Assembly: GCA_963696675.1 (NCBI GenBank)
Contig: CAVOLM010000065.1
Coordinates: forward strand, 111,502-175,501
Direction of reading: 5' to 3'
Length of the DNA stretch: 64,000 bases
Source of the DNA: DATBVX01 sp963696675
GTDB lineage: Bacteria; Pseudomonadota; Gammaproteobacteria; Steroidobacterales; Steroidobacteraceae
Both the position numbers and the translations under genes were made by a program. How positions within the stretch are numbered: position 1 is the first letter of the stretch; every line of letters starts with the position of its first letter. This document shows positions 39,843-49,613 of the stretch, one piece after another. The notes below the pieces were generated by a model, which worked only from the letters and a program-made list of their open reading frames with translations, made no database searches and was not told the DNA's origin.

Positions 39843-39876
39843 GCGAGCGTCCCGTTGATCGCCAAGGCGCCGCGCT

Positions 39877-40221
39877 TCACCACTTGATCCGCCCGCTGAC
39901 GACGTCTGCGAACATCCTGAAATCGCCCAATAGGCTGTAGAGCGGGTAAGTGAAGGTCGCCGGCCGGTTTTTCTCGTAGAAAAAATGGCCGATCCATGCC
40001 GGGCCGTAGCCAACCACGGGCAAGAGAAGCAGCCACCTGAGCTGCCCAGTGATCACGGCCGCAACGAGAGTCAGCAAGACCAGGCCGGTTCCAACGACAT
40101 GCAAGCGCCTTGAGACCTTGTTGTGATGCTCGGAAAGATAGAACGGGTAGAAATCGCGAAAGTGTGCGAATTCCTGCGGCGCCGGTGCGCTGCTGCTATC
40201 CCTCATGCGGTTCCCCTTCAC
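39877..40221 (-). CDS. DUF962/Mpo1-like membrane protein
   Basis: This 114-aa protein has the DUF962 signature FYPFYLSEHHNKVSRRLHVVGTG, two closely spaced hydrophobic helices, and a conserved AWIGHFFYEKNRPATFTYPLYSLLGDFRMF block. Yeast Mpo1 of this family is an iron-dependent dioxygenase acting on 2-hydroxy fatty acids, and the His residues in SEHHNKVSRRLH and WIGHF are the expected ligands. Whether the bacterial member does the same is unknown. An ATG at 40,206 is an alternative start. Confidence 0.85.
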   Translation of the reverse strand: MKGNRMRDSSSAPAPQEFAHFRDFYPFYLSEHHNKVSRRLHVVGTGLVLLTLVAAVITGQLRWLLLLPVVGYGPAWIGHFFYEKNRPATFTYPLYSLLGDFRMFADVVSGRIKW

Positions 40222-40470
40222 CCTCGAACGAGGCGGCAGTGTCCGTGAGCCCGCTTTCGGGCGTCAAGGCTATCGGTCAGCCCAACGTTGGGACTGCCTT
40301 CCCAACCTCTCATGCAACTTTGACATATCGGTCAGATCACGCCGAGGACTACAGGGAATCTGTGATCGCTGCCGCAATTGCGCGCGACTGCGCTCGGTAT
40401 TCTCGCCTCCGCAGTGATCGCTCCCACAACGCAAGAACTCATAGGGGATCGAAGGACCTTGACGAGGCGA

Positions 40471-41415
40471 ATGCAATTGACTGCCGCGTCAGCCATCGCG
40501 GTGGCGTTGATCGCAGCACTCAGCAGTTCTGCTTCGGCCGGTGCCTTGCGCGAAATGCTCGGCCCCAATGCCACGTTCTGGGTTGGCGCCGGTGCCGGTT
40601 TCATAATCGTCCTGCTCTCGCTCGCCGTCCTGTACCTCTGGAACCGGATGCTGCGAGCCCTGGTTGCAAAGCGCACCCAGGCCCTGCAACACGAACTTGC
40701 GGAACGCCAGCGCATGGAAATCGCGCTCAACTACGCCCGTGAGCAACTGGAAGAACGGGTCAAGGAACGCACTGCGGTCCTGCAGGCCAGCAACCAGGAG
40801 CTCAATGCCACGCGAATTCAGCTGCAGGAGGCCAATGCCCAGCTCCTGCGGCTCGTCAGCATCGACGGCCTGACCGGAATCGCCAACCGCCGCCAGTTCG
40901 ACGAAGTGCTGGCGCGCGAAGTACGGCGCTGCCTGCGCGAGCGCCACCCGTTGTCGCTGATCCTGTGCGACATCGACGGCTTCAAACGCTACAACGACAC
41001 GTACGGCCACGCCCGCGGCGACGACACGCTGCGACGCGTTGCACAGGCGGTGGAGAAGACCTTCCGCCGCGCCGGAGACCTGGCGGCCCGTTACGGCGGT
41101 GAAGAATTTGCGATCGTGTTGCCGGGGATCGATGCACGACGTGCCTGGCTGTTCGCCGACCGGCTCCGGCGCAATATCTGGCGCCTCGCCGTACCGAATG
41201 CCGTATCCACGGTTGCCGATCGGGTCACGATCAGCGCAGGCGTTGCCACCGCGATGTTCGATCGAATCTACGGGATCGAGGAGCTGATCCAGGCTGCAGA
41301 CACGGCGCTGTACCGCGCCAAGGGCCACGGCCGCAATCGTGTCGAAGCGCATGCGCCGATTGCGACCGCGGTCAGTGTTCCGCCAGTGGAAGACAAGCTG
41401 CGTGCAGAAGGTTGA
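40471..41415 (+). CDS. Diguanylate cyclase with membrane anchor and coiled coil
   Basis: This 314-aa protein has an N-terminal signal-like hydrophobic stretch, a second membrane helix (WVGAGAGFIIVLLSLAVLYLW), a long coiled coil (about 65-135) and a GGDEF domain (SIDGLTGIANRRQFDEVL). The active site is RYGGEEF, with I-site RAGD at the proper spacing, so it should make c-di-GMP and be product-inhibited. The start at 40,471 was preferred because it is preceded by ACGAGG and opens directly into the first helix; the open frame reaches 40,378. Confidence 0.87.
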   Translation: MQLTAASAIAVALIAALSSSASAGALREMLGPNATFWVGAGAGFIIVLLSLAVLYLWNRMLRALVAKRTQALQHELAERQRMEIALNYAREQLEERVKERTAVLQASNQELNATRIQLQEANAQLLRLVSIDGLTGIANRRQFDEVLAREVRRCLRERHPLSLILCDIDGFKRYNDTYGHARGDDTLRRVAQAVEKTFRRAGDLAARYGGEEFAIVLPGIDARRAWLFADRLRRNIWRLAVPNAVSTVADRVTISAGVATAMFDRIYGIEELIQAADTALYRAKGHGRNRVEAHAPIATAVSVPPVEDKLRAEG

Positions 41416-41534
41416 GGCGAGATTCGTCGCAGCCACTCGCAGATCGAGGATGAGTCATGAAGACCAAGCGAATGTCAGCCCGACGTAACTCACGACGGCA
41501 CCGCCGCGTCGCGCGCTATCAGCCGTGTGCCGAG

Positions 41535-42419
41535 CTACCCACGTCCCGCGAACATGTCTCCGTGGATGCAGCGATCATCTTCACTGATTCGCATGCCTCG
41601 GGCCGGGCGGCGGTGTGGCTCGAACCGCAGAGCGCCGACGAGCGCGCCTGCACCACCAGCTCCTTCTAGGATCGTTTCCGCCTCGACTTCACCGCGACCC
41701 GACCAGCGCGCCAGCGTTGCCGGCGAAAGGCCGGCAATGTAGCCCAGCGCGAGCAGTCGATTGCCCAGCGCGTGACGCAGCCATCCACGCCGCTCCCACC
41801 GCTCCTCCGATACGCCGATTGGGAGCGGCAGGGCGTCGAACCTTCCCTGCCGTCGCAGTGCCTTCACCAGGGGAACCTGCTCGAAGAGCGGCGTCGGCGC
41901 AAAACCGCCGCACACTTCGAAGCTTTCGCGCGCCACGAACAATCCCTGGTCGCCGTAAGGCACGCCCCACTGACTGCGCAGGCGGACGCCCACTTCCAGC
42001 AGCACCTTTTGCCAGTGTCGCCGGCCGCTGGGACGCCACCTGAAATACCCACCGAGAGCACCGCTGTCGATCGCAATGGCAATCGCCGTCAGCGATTGCG
42101 GATCCGGTTGCGCATCCGGATACAGGAACCACAGGACCGAGCCGTGAGCCTGCGCGGCTCCCTTCATGAGCTGCACACTGCGCCCGTGCACGGATGGCAC
42201 CCACAGCGCCTCGTAGCGCGCGCACAGCCTGCGCGTGTCGATGCTCTGCGCACCGTCAGCCACGATGACTTCACGCGGCATGCGCGCCCAGCCACGTATC
42301 CGCTTCAGGAGCGCGACGAGTTCCGCGTCCTCGGCGAACGCGGGAACCACGATGCTGATCTCGTAAGGAGTGGTCAAACCGGCGCGACTGCCTTGGTGAC
42401 AGCTTTCTCGCGCGATCAT
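41535..42419 (-). CDS. Glycosyltransferase family 2, TIGR04283-like
   Basis: This 294-aa cytoplasmic GT-A enzyme begins with YEISIVVPAFAEDAELVALL, has VIVADGAQSIDTRRLC and GRSVQLMKGAAQAHGSVLWFLYPDAQPDP. These match the TIGR04283 group, often found with radical-SAM or arsenosugar genes. In place of the usual DxD it shows the FLYPDAQ variant. The late motif WGVPYGDQGLFVARESFEVCGGF is highly characteristic. None of the usual partner genes is nearby, so acceptor and donor are unknown. Confidence 0.8.
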   Translation of the reverse strand: MIARESCHQGSRAGLTTPYEISIVVPAFAEDAELVALLKRIRGWARMPREVIVADGAQSIDTRRLCARYEALWVPSVHGRSVQLMKGAAQAHGSVLWFLYPDAQPDPQSLTAIAIAIDSGALGGYFRWRPSGRRHWQKVLLEVGVRLRSQWGVPYGDQGLFVARESFEVCGGFAPTPLFEQVPLVKALRRQGRFDALPLPIGVSEERWERRGWLRHALGNRLLALGYIAGLSPATLARWSGRGEVEAETILEGAGGAGALVGALRFEPHRRPARGMRISEDDRCIHGDMFAGRG

Positions 42420-42479
42420 GACACGCGCCGCGTCACGGCGCGCGACCGCCGGCCCCAGGCCGGCGGACTTACTTCACCT

Positions 42480-44330
42480 TCACTCTGGGTCGCTTTGGAT
42501 CGTGCCCTCGCGTTCCATCTCGTCTTTGGTACGACAGCGATCGACCAGGCGCGTGCCGGTCGCGGGATCGGCATTACAGATCATCTTGTAGTCGAGGGAG
42601 AACTGGATGGTCTGCGTCATCCGGCGCGCGACTGGCTGCCCGTCCACCACGGTGGGTTCGAAACGCCAGTTATGCACTGCCTTGCGAACGGCTGAATCGA
42701 ACACCCTGCGCGGCTTGGCGTCGACGATATGCACGTCCGAGACGCGACCCTTGTCGTCGATCGTGTAGTTCACGGTGACCCAGCCTTCGATGCCGCTCAT
42801 CCGGGCCGCGGTCGGAAACTGCGGTTGTTCGAGCGAGATCGCCTTGACCCCGGGCATTCCCTCGGTGGCCGGCGCTTCCGTGCCAATCGATGGGGCCGAG
42901 CCGTGCGCATCCTGCGCCGGTTCCGCCGGCGAGACGTCAGTCGCGCTGGTCGCATCCGCGGCGGCTGGTTCGGCAGTATCGGGTGTCGGCAGGGCTGCCG
43001 TATCTCCGGCAGGAGGTGTCGGCGCCGACACGACTTCCGCTGGCGCCTCGCTTGCCCCAGCGGTCGCAAGCGTCTCCGGCGCGCTCTCTTGCTTTGCAAT
43101 CTGCGTCGCTGCCACGGCGGGCTCCGGCGCCACCGCGCTGCCAGCGGCGCCTTGGCGGGCGTGCGCTCAGTGCGTACATGCGGCGCAGCTGCAGTGTCTG
43201 CCACAGGTTCGGCTGAGAAGGCCGTCGTCGTCGGCTCCGGCGTCGGCACGAGAGCCGGTGCTTCAGTGGCCGGTGCACTCGCTGCCACCGGCGGAACCGG
43301 CTCATCACGGGGCGCGGGTGTGCCAATCGGATGCAGCAGACCACTCAAGCTCACGCCGAAGGCCGCAAGCACCAGGCCGACACTCCAATGCGTGGCAACT
43401 CGCGTCGGTTCGCGTACCGCGACGATGCGCTTGATGCGGCTCAGCAATTTGCCGCCATCGCTGCCAACGCTGGTCTGCAGTGCCAGCGACTGCGCGCCCG
43501 CTAAGCTCGGCGAGCGCTCGCGCGTAAGCCAGCGCATCTCCGGAACTCGTGACCACGAGGTCATCACAGCAGTTCTCCCGTTCCTCGCGCAGGACACGGG
43601 ATACCCAGCGCACGACCGGGTGATAGAAGAGCAGCGTTTCGACCACCACCTGCATGAGATTGACGAGGTAGTCGTTGCGGCGAATGTGTGCCAGCTCGTG
43701 CATCAGGATCAGCTCGAGCTGAGAGGGTGTCAGCCCGGCAAACGCTCCGACCGGCACGAGGATGACGGGCTTGAGCCAACCGATGACGATCGGGACATGG
43801 ACGCGCGCGGACTGCAACACCCTGACCGCGCGTCGCACGCCCAGCGATGCGCGCAGCCGCGCCACGCGCCGCTCCCATGCCTCGGTGAGCGGCTCGATGT
43901 CCAGTTGCGTCAGGCGGCGCACTTCGCGCCATTCAACCAACAGGCGACCAGTCATGAAGGTGACGCCCGCGGCCCATACCAGCACCGCCCAGGGGAGCCA
44001 CGGGTCAATCAGCGCCCGCCAGTCACTGGCTGCGCTTGCCGCCGCGAAGGTCAGCATGGCCATGGTGGCGGGCGGCTTCAATGCCATGACGGCCGCGCCC
44101 GAACTGTAGTCGGGGCTCAGCCACCAGAAGGTGACCACCGGGCAGGCGGCGAGCAGCGCGAGAAACACGCATGCCACGCGATATCGGGTCAGTGCGGATG
44201 CCCGTGCAGTCACAGCCAGCGCGAGGCCGAAAAGCACCCCCGCCACGGCCCCCTGCCAGAGAAAATGCAACAGTGTCCAGCCGAGCGTCGCCACCAGCGT
44301 GCCGAGTGTCGGCAAGTCGAGCCCGTTCAT
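42480..44330 (-). CDS. M56 (BlaR1-like) metallopeptidase fused to a TonB domain (two frameshifts)
   Basis: The N-terminal half has four membrane helices and the zinc motif HELAHIRRNDYL with the downstream ENCCDDLVV, as in BlaR1/MecR1. It is followed by a fifth helix, a long Pro/Ala/Glu-rich periplasmic spacer and a C-terminal TonB domain (SGIEGWVTVNYTIDDKGRV, AVRKAVHNWRFEP). Frame breaks near 43,505 (one extra G) and near 43,145 (two extra bases or one missing) are required, giving about 616 aa. There is no penicillin-binding sensor domain. The blaI-like repressor gene lies 49 bp upstream. Presumably it cleaves or inactivates that repressor in response to an envelope signal. Confidence 0.78.
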
Positions 44331-44379
44331 CGCATACCTCCGTTCATCCCCATTGCAGCAGCAAGGGCATGCGGTTCAG

Positions 44380-44784
44380 TCAGTTCTGCCTGTCCTGCAA
44401 TCGATCCAGCAAAGCGCGGATCTCTGCCAGCTCCTCCGGCTTCACACCTTCGGCGCCGGCCAGCGCCTGCAGGACCAGTTGTGAGCGGGAGCCATCGAAG
44501 GCGCCATCGATCAGCAGACGCGTGAGCTGGCGCTGGGTCTGTTCGCGGCTGGCAGCGGGCCGGTAGACATGAGCGCGCTGGGAGTCCTCGCGTTTGACGA
44601 GGCCCTTGTCGAGCATGATCTGCAGGAACTTGAGCACCGTCGTGTAGCCGAGGTTGTGGTCATCGTGTGACAACTCCTCGTGCACGCTGCGAACCGTGCT
44701 CGGCCCCAGGCGCCAGAGCACTCGCAGGATGTTCAACTCGGATTGGGTGGGACGCACGGCGCGCATTTCGGTCTTTCTCTTCAT
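44380..44784 (-). CDS. BlaI/MecI-family transcriptional repressor
   Basis: This 134-aa winged-helix repressor shows the family pattern SELNILRVLWRLGPSTVRSVHEEL, then the recognition region LGYTTVLKFLQIMLDKGLVKRE, followed by a C-terminal dimerisation helix. It should repress itself and the M56-TonB gene and be inactivated by proteolysis. It is translated from a short leader with a clear -10 box upstream. Confidence 0.92.
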   Translation of the reverse strand: MKRKTEMRAVRPTQSELNILRVLWRLGPSTVRSVHEELSHDDHNLGYTTVLKFLQIMLDKGLVKREDSQRAHVYRPAASREQTQRQLTRLLIDGAFDGSRSQLVLQALAGAEGVKPEELAEIRALLDRLQDRQN

Positions 44785-44825
44785 GACTGCGGCTCTCGCG
44801 TTCTTGCTGGTCTTAAGCGGCTCGA

Positions 44826-44852
44826 ATTATAGGTCCGCACGAAGCTCTTCGT
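44826..44852 (-). promoter_or_regulatory. blaI promoter with overlapping operator palindrome
   Basis: On the minus strand a perfect TATAAT (44,831-44,826) lies about 40 bp before the blaI start. Just upstream, in the spacer/-35 region, is the perfect 14-bp palindrome ACGAAG-AG-CTTCGT (44,852-44,839), well placed as the BlaI operator. The -35 is weak. The rest of the 397-bp gap up to 45,181 shows no gene that I trust. Confidence 0.55.
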
Positions 44853-45181
44853 ATATGGCCGCCGGCACATTTTCGTTGCGCTTGGGCCACAACCGCCCCG
44901 TCGTCACGCTCTGGCGGCCGCGAGGCTTCGCCTGCGATTGTGTGCTTTCGCGCACAAATTTTCACGCGGCGTGACAGTTTTGCGCTGAGTTTGTCGCTAT
45001 ACCAATTGGGGAAGGGTGCAATACAGGGCATGGATGCCCGTTCACACGGATGGCGAGCGGATCGCGCACTTCGGGGAGCTCAGCCGGCACCGCGCCTGCG
45101 CCTGCATGGAGTCGGAGCCGGCTGAGCACCCGCACTTCATGGTTCATAGCGCGTTCACCCCGGTTGGCTTAGAGTTTCCCG

Positions 45182-45524
45182 GTGCTCCGCGTTCGTCCAA
45201 TCGTTGCCACCCTCCTGGTGCTGGCGAGCTTCCCGGCCGCCGCCTTCAACTGCGGTCAGCGCCTGGTCCACGAAGGGGACTCGACTTACGACGTGCGCGC
45301 CAAGTGCGGCGAGCCGGCCGACATCCAAACGCACAACATCCTGCGCCAGCCCGTCGTGTGGTACTACGGGCGCCCGATACTCGCTGCACCGGGATCACTG
45401 GTGGAAGTGCCGGTCGAAATCTGGACCTATAACTTCGGTCCCAACAAGCTGATGCGTCGCCTGCGCTTCGTCGACGGCGAGCTCCGAGAACATCGAGACG
45501 CTCGGTTACGGCTACATCAAGTAG
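45182..45524 (+). CDS. Exported DUF2845 protein (one frameshift)
   Basis: This is a small secreted protein with signal peptide ending at AAAFNCG. A mature domain contains the DUF2845 pattern CGQRLVHEGDSTYDVRAKCGEP, then EIWTYNFGPNKLMRRLRFVDGEL. The frame breaks near 45,485; removing one base gives the expected C-terminus ENIETLGYGYIK and a stop at 45,524, for 113 aa. Start is a GTG at 45,182. Family function is unknown. It is convergent with the MATE gene. Confidence 0.82.
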
Positions 45525-45586
45525 CCCCGATATCTCGCAGTTCAGGCGCAGCCGCGCACTTGTAGGGGGCGAGCCAGCGATCCACC

Positions 45587-46966
45587 TCAAGGCCGCGCAG
45601 CTTGGCGAACGGCGCGGCCGGAAATCCAGTAGTAGCGCACGTTGAGCAGTAGTGCGCACACCGTCAGGCCCGCGATCAGGCCAACCCAGACCGATCTCGG
45701 CCCGAGGTCGGCAACGACGCCCAGGCCGTACGCCAGCGGAAATCCGACACCCCAATACGCCAGCAGGTTGAGGAGCATCGGTACGCGAGCGTCTTTGAAG
45801 CCGCGCAGCGCCCCGGCACCGCCGACCTGCAGGCCATCGGAAATCTGAAAGATAGCCGCCATGAGCAGCAGACCTGCGGCCAGAGTACGGACGGCGGGAT
45901 CATCGGTGTAGAGCGCCGCAATCTGCGGCCCGAGGAACAGGATCACGAGCGCGGAACAGGCCATGAAGCCACCACACATCGCGATCCCGGCAAAGCCCGC
46001 GAAGCGTCCGCCCGCGAAGTCGCCGCGACCCAGTGCGTGCCCAACATGGATCGTCGTCGCCGAATGCAGTGAAAGCGGGATCATGAACATCAGCGCTGCG
46101 TAATTGAGTGCGATCTGGTGGGCAGCCACGACCGTGGCTCCCATCGTGCCCATGATGAAGGCTGCTGCCACGAACAACGCGCCTTCCGAGAGCACAGCGC
46201 CGCCGATCGGCAACCCGAGAGTGAGGATTTCGCGCAGTACCCTGGGCCGCGGCCAGTCGAAATGCGAGAACAGTCCGAGCGGGTGGTAGACGCGGTGTCG
46301 GCGCACGTATCTGAGCATCACGGCGAACATGATCCACATGACGAGCGCATTCGATACGCCCGTGCCAACGGCACCGAGCGCCGGGAAGCCGAGCTTGCCG
46401 TACATGAAGACGTAACAGCCGATGACGTTGCTGGCGAGGCCCACGATCGCTGTGAACATGATCGGCCGGGTCCAGCCGATCCCCTCGCTCACAAAGCGCA
46501 GCGCCAGGAACGCCATGATCGCCGGCAGCCCACAGCAGATCGCGTACACGAAGCCCTGCGCCTTGGGCACGATCTCGGGCGCGATACCGATCGCGACCAG
46601 GATCGGTTTGACGAACAGCATCGGCACGATGAGCGCGAGCGCGATGATCTGGCTCAACCACAGCGCCTGTCGCGCCAGCGGTCCGACGCGCTCGCCGTGG
46701 CCTGCCCCATAGGCGTGTGCCACCAGGGGACTCATGGCCATCAACGTGCCGAGTCCCGCCAGGTAGAAGAAGATGTGAAACGCCGAGCCGACCGCGACTG
46801 CCGCGAGGTCCTGTGCGCTCAGCCGCCCCGCCATGACGGTGTCGGTGAAGCCCATGCCGGCGATCGCCACATTGTTCACCAGCAGCGGACCGCCGAGACG
46901 CAGGATGGCGCGTGCATCGGTGAGGAATCGCTGACGTAAGGGCGCGACGGTATTTGGTTCGATCAC
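45587..46966 (-). CDS. MATE-family multidrug/Na+ or H+ antiporter (NorM-like)
   Basis: This inner-membrane exporter of 459 aa has twelve helices in two MatE repeats: the first with LLVNNVAIAGMGFTDTVMAGRLS, the second with LPIGGAVLSEGALFVAAAFIMGTMGA. Size and motif placement match NorM-type proteins that extrude cationic drugs in exchange for Na+ or H+. It is divergent from the thiolase gene across 127 bp. Confidence 0.92.
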   Translation of the reverse strand: MIEPNTVAPLRQRFLTDARAILRLGGPLLVNNVAIAGMGFTDTVMAGRLSAQDLAAVAVGSAFHIFFYLAGLGTLMAMSPLVAHAYGAGHGERVGPLARQALWLSQIIALALIVPMLFVKPILVAIGIAPEIVPKAQGFVYAICCGLPAIMAFLALRFVSEGIGWTRPIMFTAIVGLASNVIGCYVFMYGKLGFPALGAVGTGVSNALVMWIMFAVMLRYVRRHRVYHPLGLFSHFDWPRPRVLREILTLGLPIGGAVLSEGALFVAAAFIMGTMGATVVAAHQIALNYAALMFMIPLSLHSATTIHVGHALGRGDFAGGRFAGFAGIAMCGGFMACSALVILFLGPQIAALYTDDPAVRTLAAGLLLMAAIFQISDGLQVGGAGALRGFKDARVPMLLNLLAYWGVGFPLAYGLGVVADLGPRSVWVGLIAGLTVCALLLNVRYYWISGRAVRQAARP

Positions 46967-47093
46967 GGGGAATGCAGCGGCAGACTGCCGATGGAATAGC
47001 CGGCGCTATAATTCGATGGCATTCTACGTCAATCGAAGCGCCGGCTGATCCAAAGCCCGGCATTCAAATTCCTGCAGCATCCCGGAGAGGCTC

Positions 47094-48378
47094 ATGCTCG
47101 TTGGTTCCGAGGTTCGCCGCGTCGCCATCGCCGGTGGCGCACGCATCCCGTTCGCCCGCGCCCACGGCGCCTACGCCAACGTCGGCAATCAGGACATGCT
47201 CACGGCCGCATTCAAAGGAGTGGTCGACAAGTTCGGTCTCAAGGGTGCGCGCCTCGGTGATGCCGGAGCCGGCGCCGTGCTCAAGCATTCCCGCGACTGG
47301 GACATGGTGCGCGAGTGTGTAATGGGCAGCGGGCTGTCTTTCGAAACGCCGGGGTTCGATCTGCAGCGTGCGTGCGGCACCAGCCTCGAAACCGCGATCA
47401 TCATCGGCAGCAAGATTGCGCTCGGCCAGATCGACAGCGGCCTCGCCGGCGGCGTCGACACCATCAGCGATCCTCCGGTGGTGTATTCACGTGAGTATCA
47501 GCAGCTTCTGTTGCGAAGCTTCCGCGGCCGCACCTTCTGGGCGAAGACGCGGCCGTTCTTCGGCCTGCGGCCACGCCACTTCAAGCCGGTGCTGCCGGGC
47601 GTGGTGGAGCAGCGCACCGGGCTCAGCATGGGGCAGAGCTGCGAAATCATGGCGAAGCACTGGAACATCAGCCGCGAGGATCAGGACCTGCTGTCGCTCG
47701 AGAGTCACAAGCGCGCAGCGGCGGCGTACCAGGCCGGCTTCTACGATGACCTGATCATCGAGTACCAGGGGCTCAAGGCGGACAACAACGTCCGGCGTGA
47801 TACCAGCCTCGAAAAACTCGCCCAGCTCAAGCCCTCCTTCGATTTCACGGGCGCAGGAACGCTGACCGCGGGCAATTCCTCGCCGCTCACCGACGGCGCG
47901 GCCGCGGTATTGCTGGGATCGGAAGAATGGGTGCGCGCACACGGACTGCAGGCGCAGGCGTACCTGCGCTACGGCAAGGTCGCGGCGGTGGACTTCGTGA
48001 ACAAGGAAGGCTTGCTGATGGCGCCGGCATACGCCGTGCCGCGCATGCTGAAGGATGCCGGACTGGGGCTGCAGGACTTCGACTTCTACGAGATCCACGA
48101 GGCGTTCGCGGCGCAGGTGTTGTGCACGCTCAAGGCGTGGGAATCGCCGGAATTCTGTCGCGACAGGCTGGGCCTGTCAGAGCCGCTCGGCAGCATCGAT
48201 CGCTCGCGCCTCAACGTGGTGGGCGGCAGCGTGGCGATCGGTCATCCCATTCGCGGCGACCGGCGCGCGCATCGTCGCGACGCTCGCGAAGCTCCTCGCG
48301 CAGAAAGGCAGCGGCCGCGGACTCATCTCGGTCTGTACCGCTGGCGGCATGGGGGTCACCGCCATTCTCGAGCGCTGA
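47094..48378 (+). CDS. Acetyl-CoA acyltransferase / thiolase, FadI-like (one frameshift)
   Basis: This cytoplasmic thiolase should cleave 3-ketoacyl-CoA with CoA. The nucleophile is Cys94 in QRACGTSLETA, with the active-site His in YEIHEAFAAQ, the GHP motif near the end, and the second Cys in CTAGGMGV. The chain breaks at about 48,250, where one extra A follows the GHP codons. Removing it gives GHPFAATGARIVATL and a 427-aa protein. The closest match is the FadI type, but no partner hydratase/dehydrogenase gene is adjacent. A TATAAT at 47,007 may be its -10 element; GGAGAGG lies before the ATG. Confidence 0.85.
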
Positions 48379-48475
48379 GGGCTACGCTGCCGAGCTCAAG
48401 CAGTCAGCGAGATTTGCCGTTAGTTGCAATTGAAACTAAATTAGCGGGCGATCCACTTTTCAGCGGGCCGTCGCC

Positions 48476-49603
48476 ATGAAGCGCTACATCTCCTTTCCAC
48501 GTGTCGAGGGCCAGGCTTCGCGCCAGGCGCACGCGGACCTGCCGGAAGGCACGTTCGAACGCGAGATCAGCAAGGAAGGGTTCTTCGGTCCCGCGGCACA
48601 TCTGTATCACCGCCACCCGCCCACGGGATGGGTCGACTTCGAGGGGCCCTTGCGGCCGCACGCGTTCGATCTCACCAAGCTGGCCGCGGCGCCACCCTCG
48701 CCGTGGGATGCCGCCGAGATCCTCTTCAATTCAGCGGTGCGGATTCGATTCTGGCGCGCCACCGGCGCAATGGATCACCTGGTGCGCAATGCCGACGGCG
48801 ATGAGCTGCTCTTCATACACCAGGGGCGGGGTGAGCTGTTCTGCGACTATGGCCATCTCGCTTTCGAGGCCGGCGACTACATCCTGGTGCCGCGCGGCAC
48901 CATGTGGCGGCTGACCTGCGCCGAGCCGCTCGTCGCGCTGTTGATCGAGGCGAGCAATGCGAGCTATTCGCTCCCCGAGAAGGGACTGGTCGGTCCGCAT
49001 GCGATCTTCGATCCGGCGCTCCTCGATGTGCCACGGATCGATGCGGCCTTCCAGCAGCAACAGAGTGATGCGGCCCGCTGGTCCGTGAAGATCAAGCGGC
49101 GCGGCGCCGTATCGACGGTGACCTATCCGTTCAATCCGCTCGACGCAGTAGGCTGGCATGGTGACCTCAGCGTCGCGCGTATCAACGTGCGCGACATCCG
49201 CCCGCTGATGAGTCATCGCTATCACCTGCCGCCATCGGCCCACACGACGTTCGTCGGCAACCGCTTCGTGGTCTGCACTTTCGTGCCGCGGCCCTTCGAA
49301 AGCGATGCGGGCGCCCTCAAGGTACCGTTCTTCCACAACAACGATGACTACGACGAAATGCTCTTCTACCACGCAGGCAATTTCTTCAGCCGGGACAACA
49401 TTCACCCCGGCATGATGACGCTGCATCCTGCCGGGTTCACCCACGGCCCGCATCCGAAAGCGCTCAAGAACATGCTCAAGCAGCCGAAGCCGGCGACTGA
49501 CGAAATCGCGGTGATGGTCGATGCACGGGATGCCCTGGAGATTGGCACGGCTGCGAAGTCGGTCGAGTGGAGTGCATACGTCGACAGCTGGAAGGGCGAC
49601 TGA
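48476..49603 (+). CDS. hmgA: Homogentisate 1,2-dioxygenase (short cupin form)
   Basis: This non-heme iron enzyme opens homogentisate to maleylacetoacetate in tyrosine/phenylalanine breakdown. The 375-aa protein has the tandem cupin layout: an N-terminal barrel with LLFIHQGRGELFCDYGHLAFEAGDY and a C-terminal catalytic part. The C-terminal part has MLFYHAGNFFSRDNIHPGMMTLHPAGFTHGPHP, containing the expected metal-ligand His and Glu candidates. It is shorter than the roughly 430-aa Pseudomonas enzyme but complete. The fumarylacetoacetase gene follows 10 bp later, which supports the assignment. Confidence 0.88.
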   Translation: MKRYISFPRVEGQASRQAHADLPEGTFEREISKEGFFGPAAHLYHRHPPTGWVDFEGPLRPHAFDLTKLAAAPPSPWDAAEILFNSAVRIRFWRATGAMDHLVRNADGDELLFIHQGRGELFCDYGHLAFEAGDYILVPRGTMWRLTCAEPLVALLIEASNASYSLPEKGLVGPHAIFDPALLDVPRIDAAFQQQQSDAARWSVKIKRRGAVSTVTYPFNPLDAVGWHGDLSVARINVRDIRPLMSHRYHLPPSAHTTFVGNRFVVCTFVPRPFESDAGALKVPFFHNNDDYDEMLFYHAGNFFSRDNIHPGMMTLHPAGFTHGPHPKALKNMLKQPKPATDEIAVMVDARDALEIGTAAKSVEWSAYVDSWKGD

Positions 49604-49613
49604 GGGGCACGCC

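Noticed and set aside
41457..41669. Small plus-strand ORF after the diguanylate cyclase gene
   Set aside because: It runs antisense to the conserved C-terminus of the glycosyltransferase, is arginine-rich shadow coding, and has no recognisable motif.
44962..45147. Small ORFs in the gap upstream of the DUF2845 gene
   Set aside because: No ribosome-binding site, no motif and unusual composition; treated as spacer.
48250..48270. Programmed ribosomal frameshifting as an explanation for the breaks
   Set aside because: No slippery heptamer or common downstream structure accompanies the breaks, and unrelated genes share the same +1 insertions.
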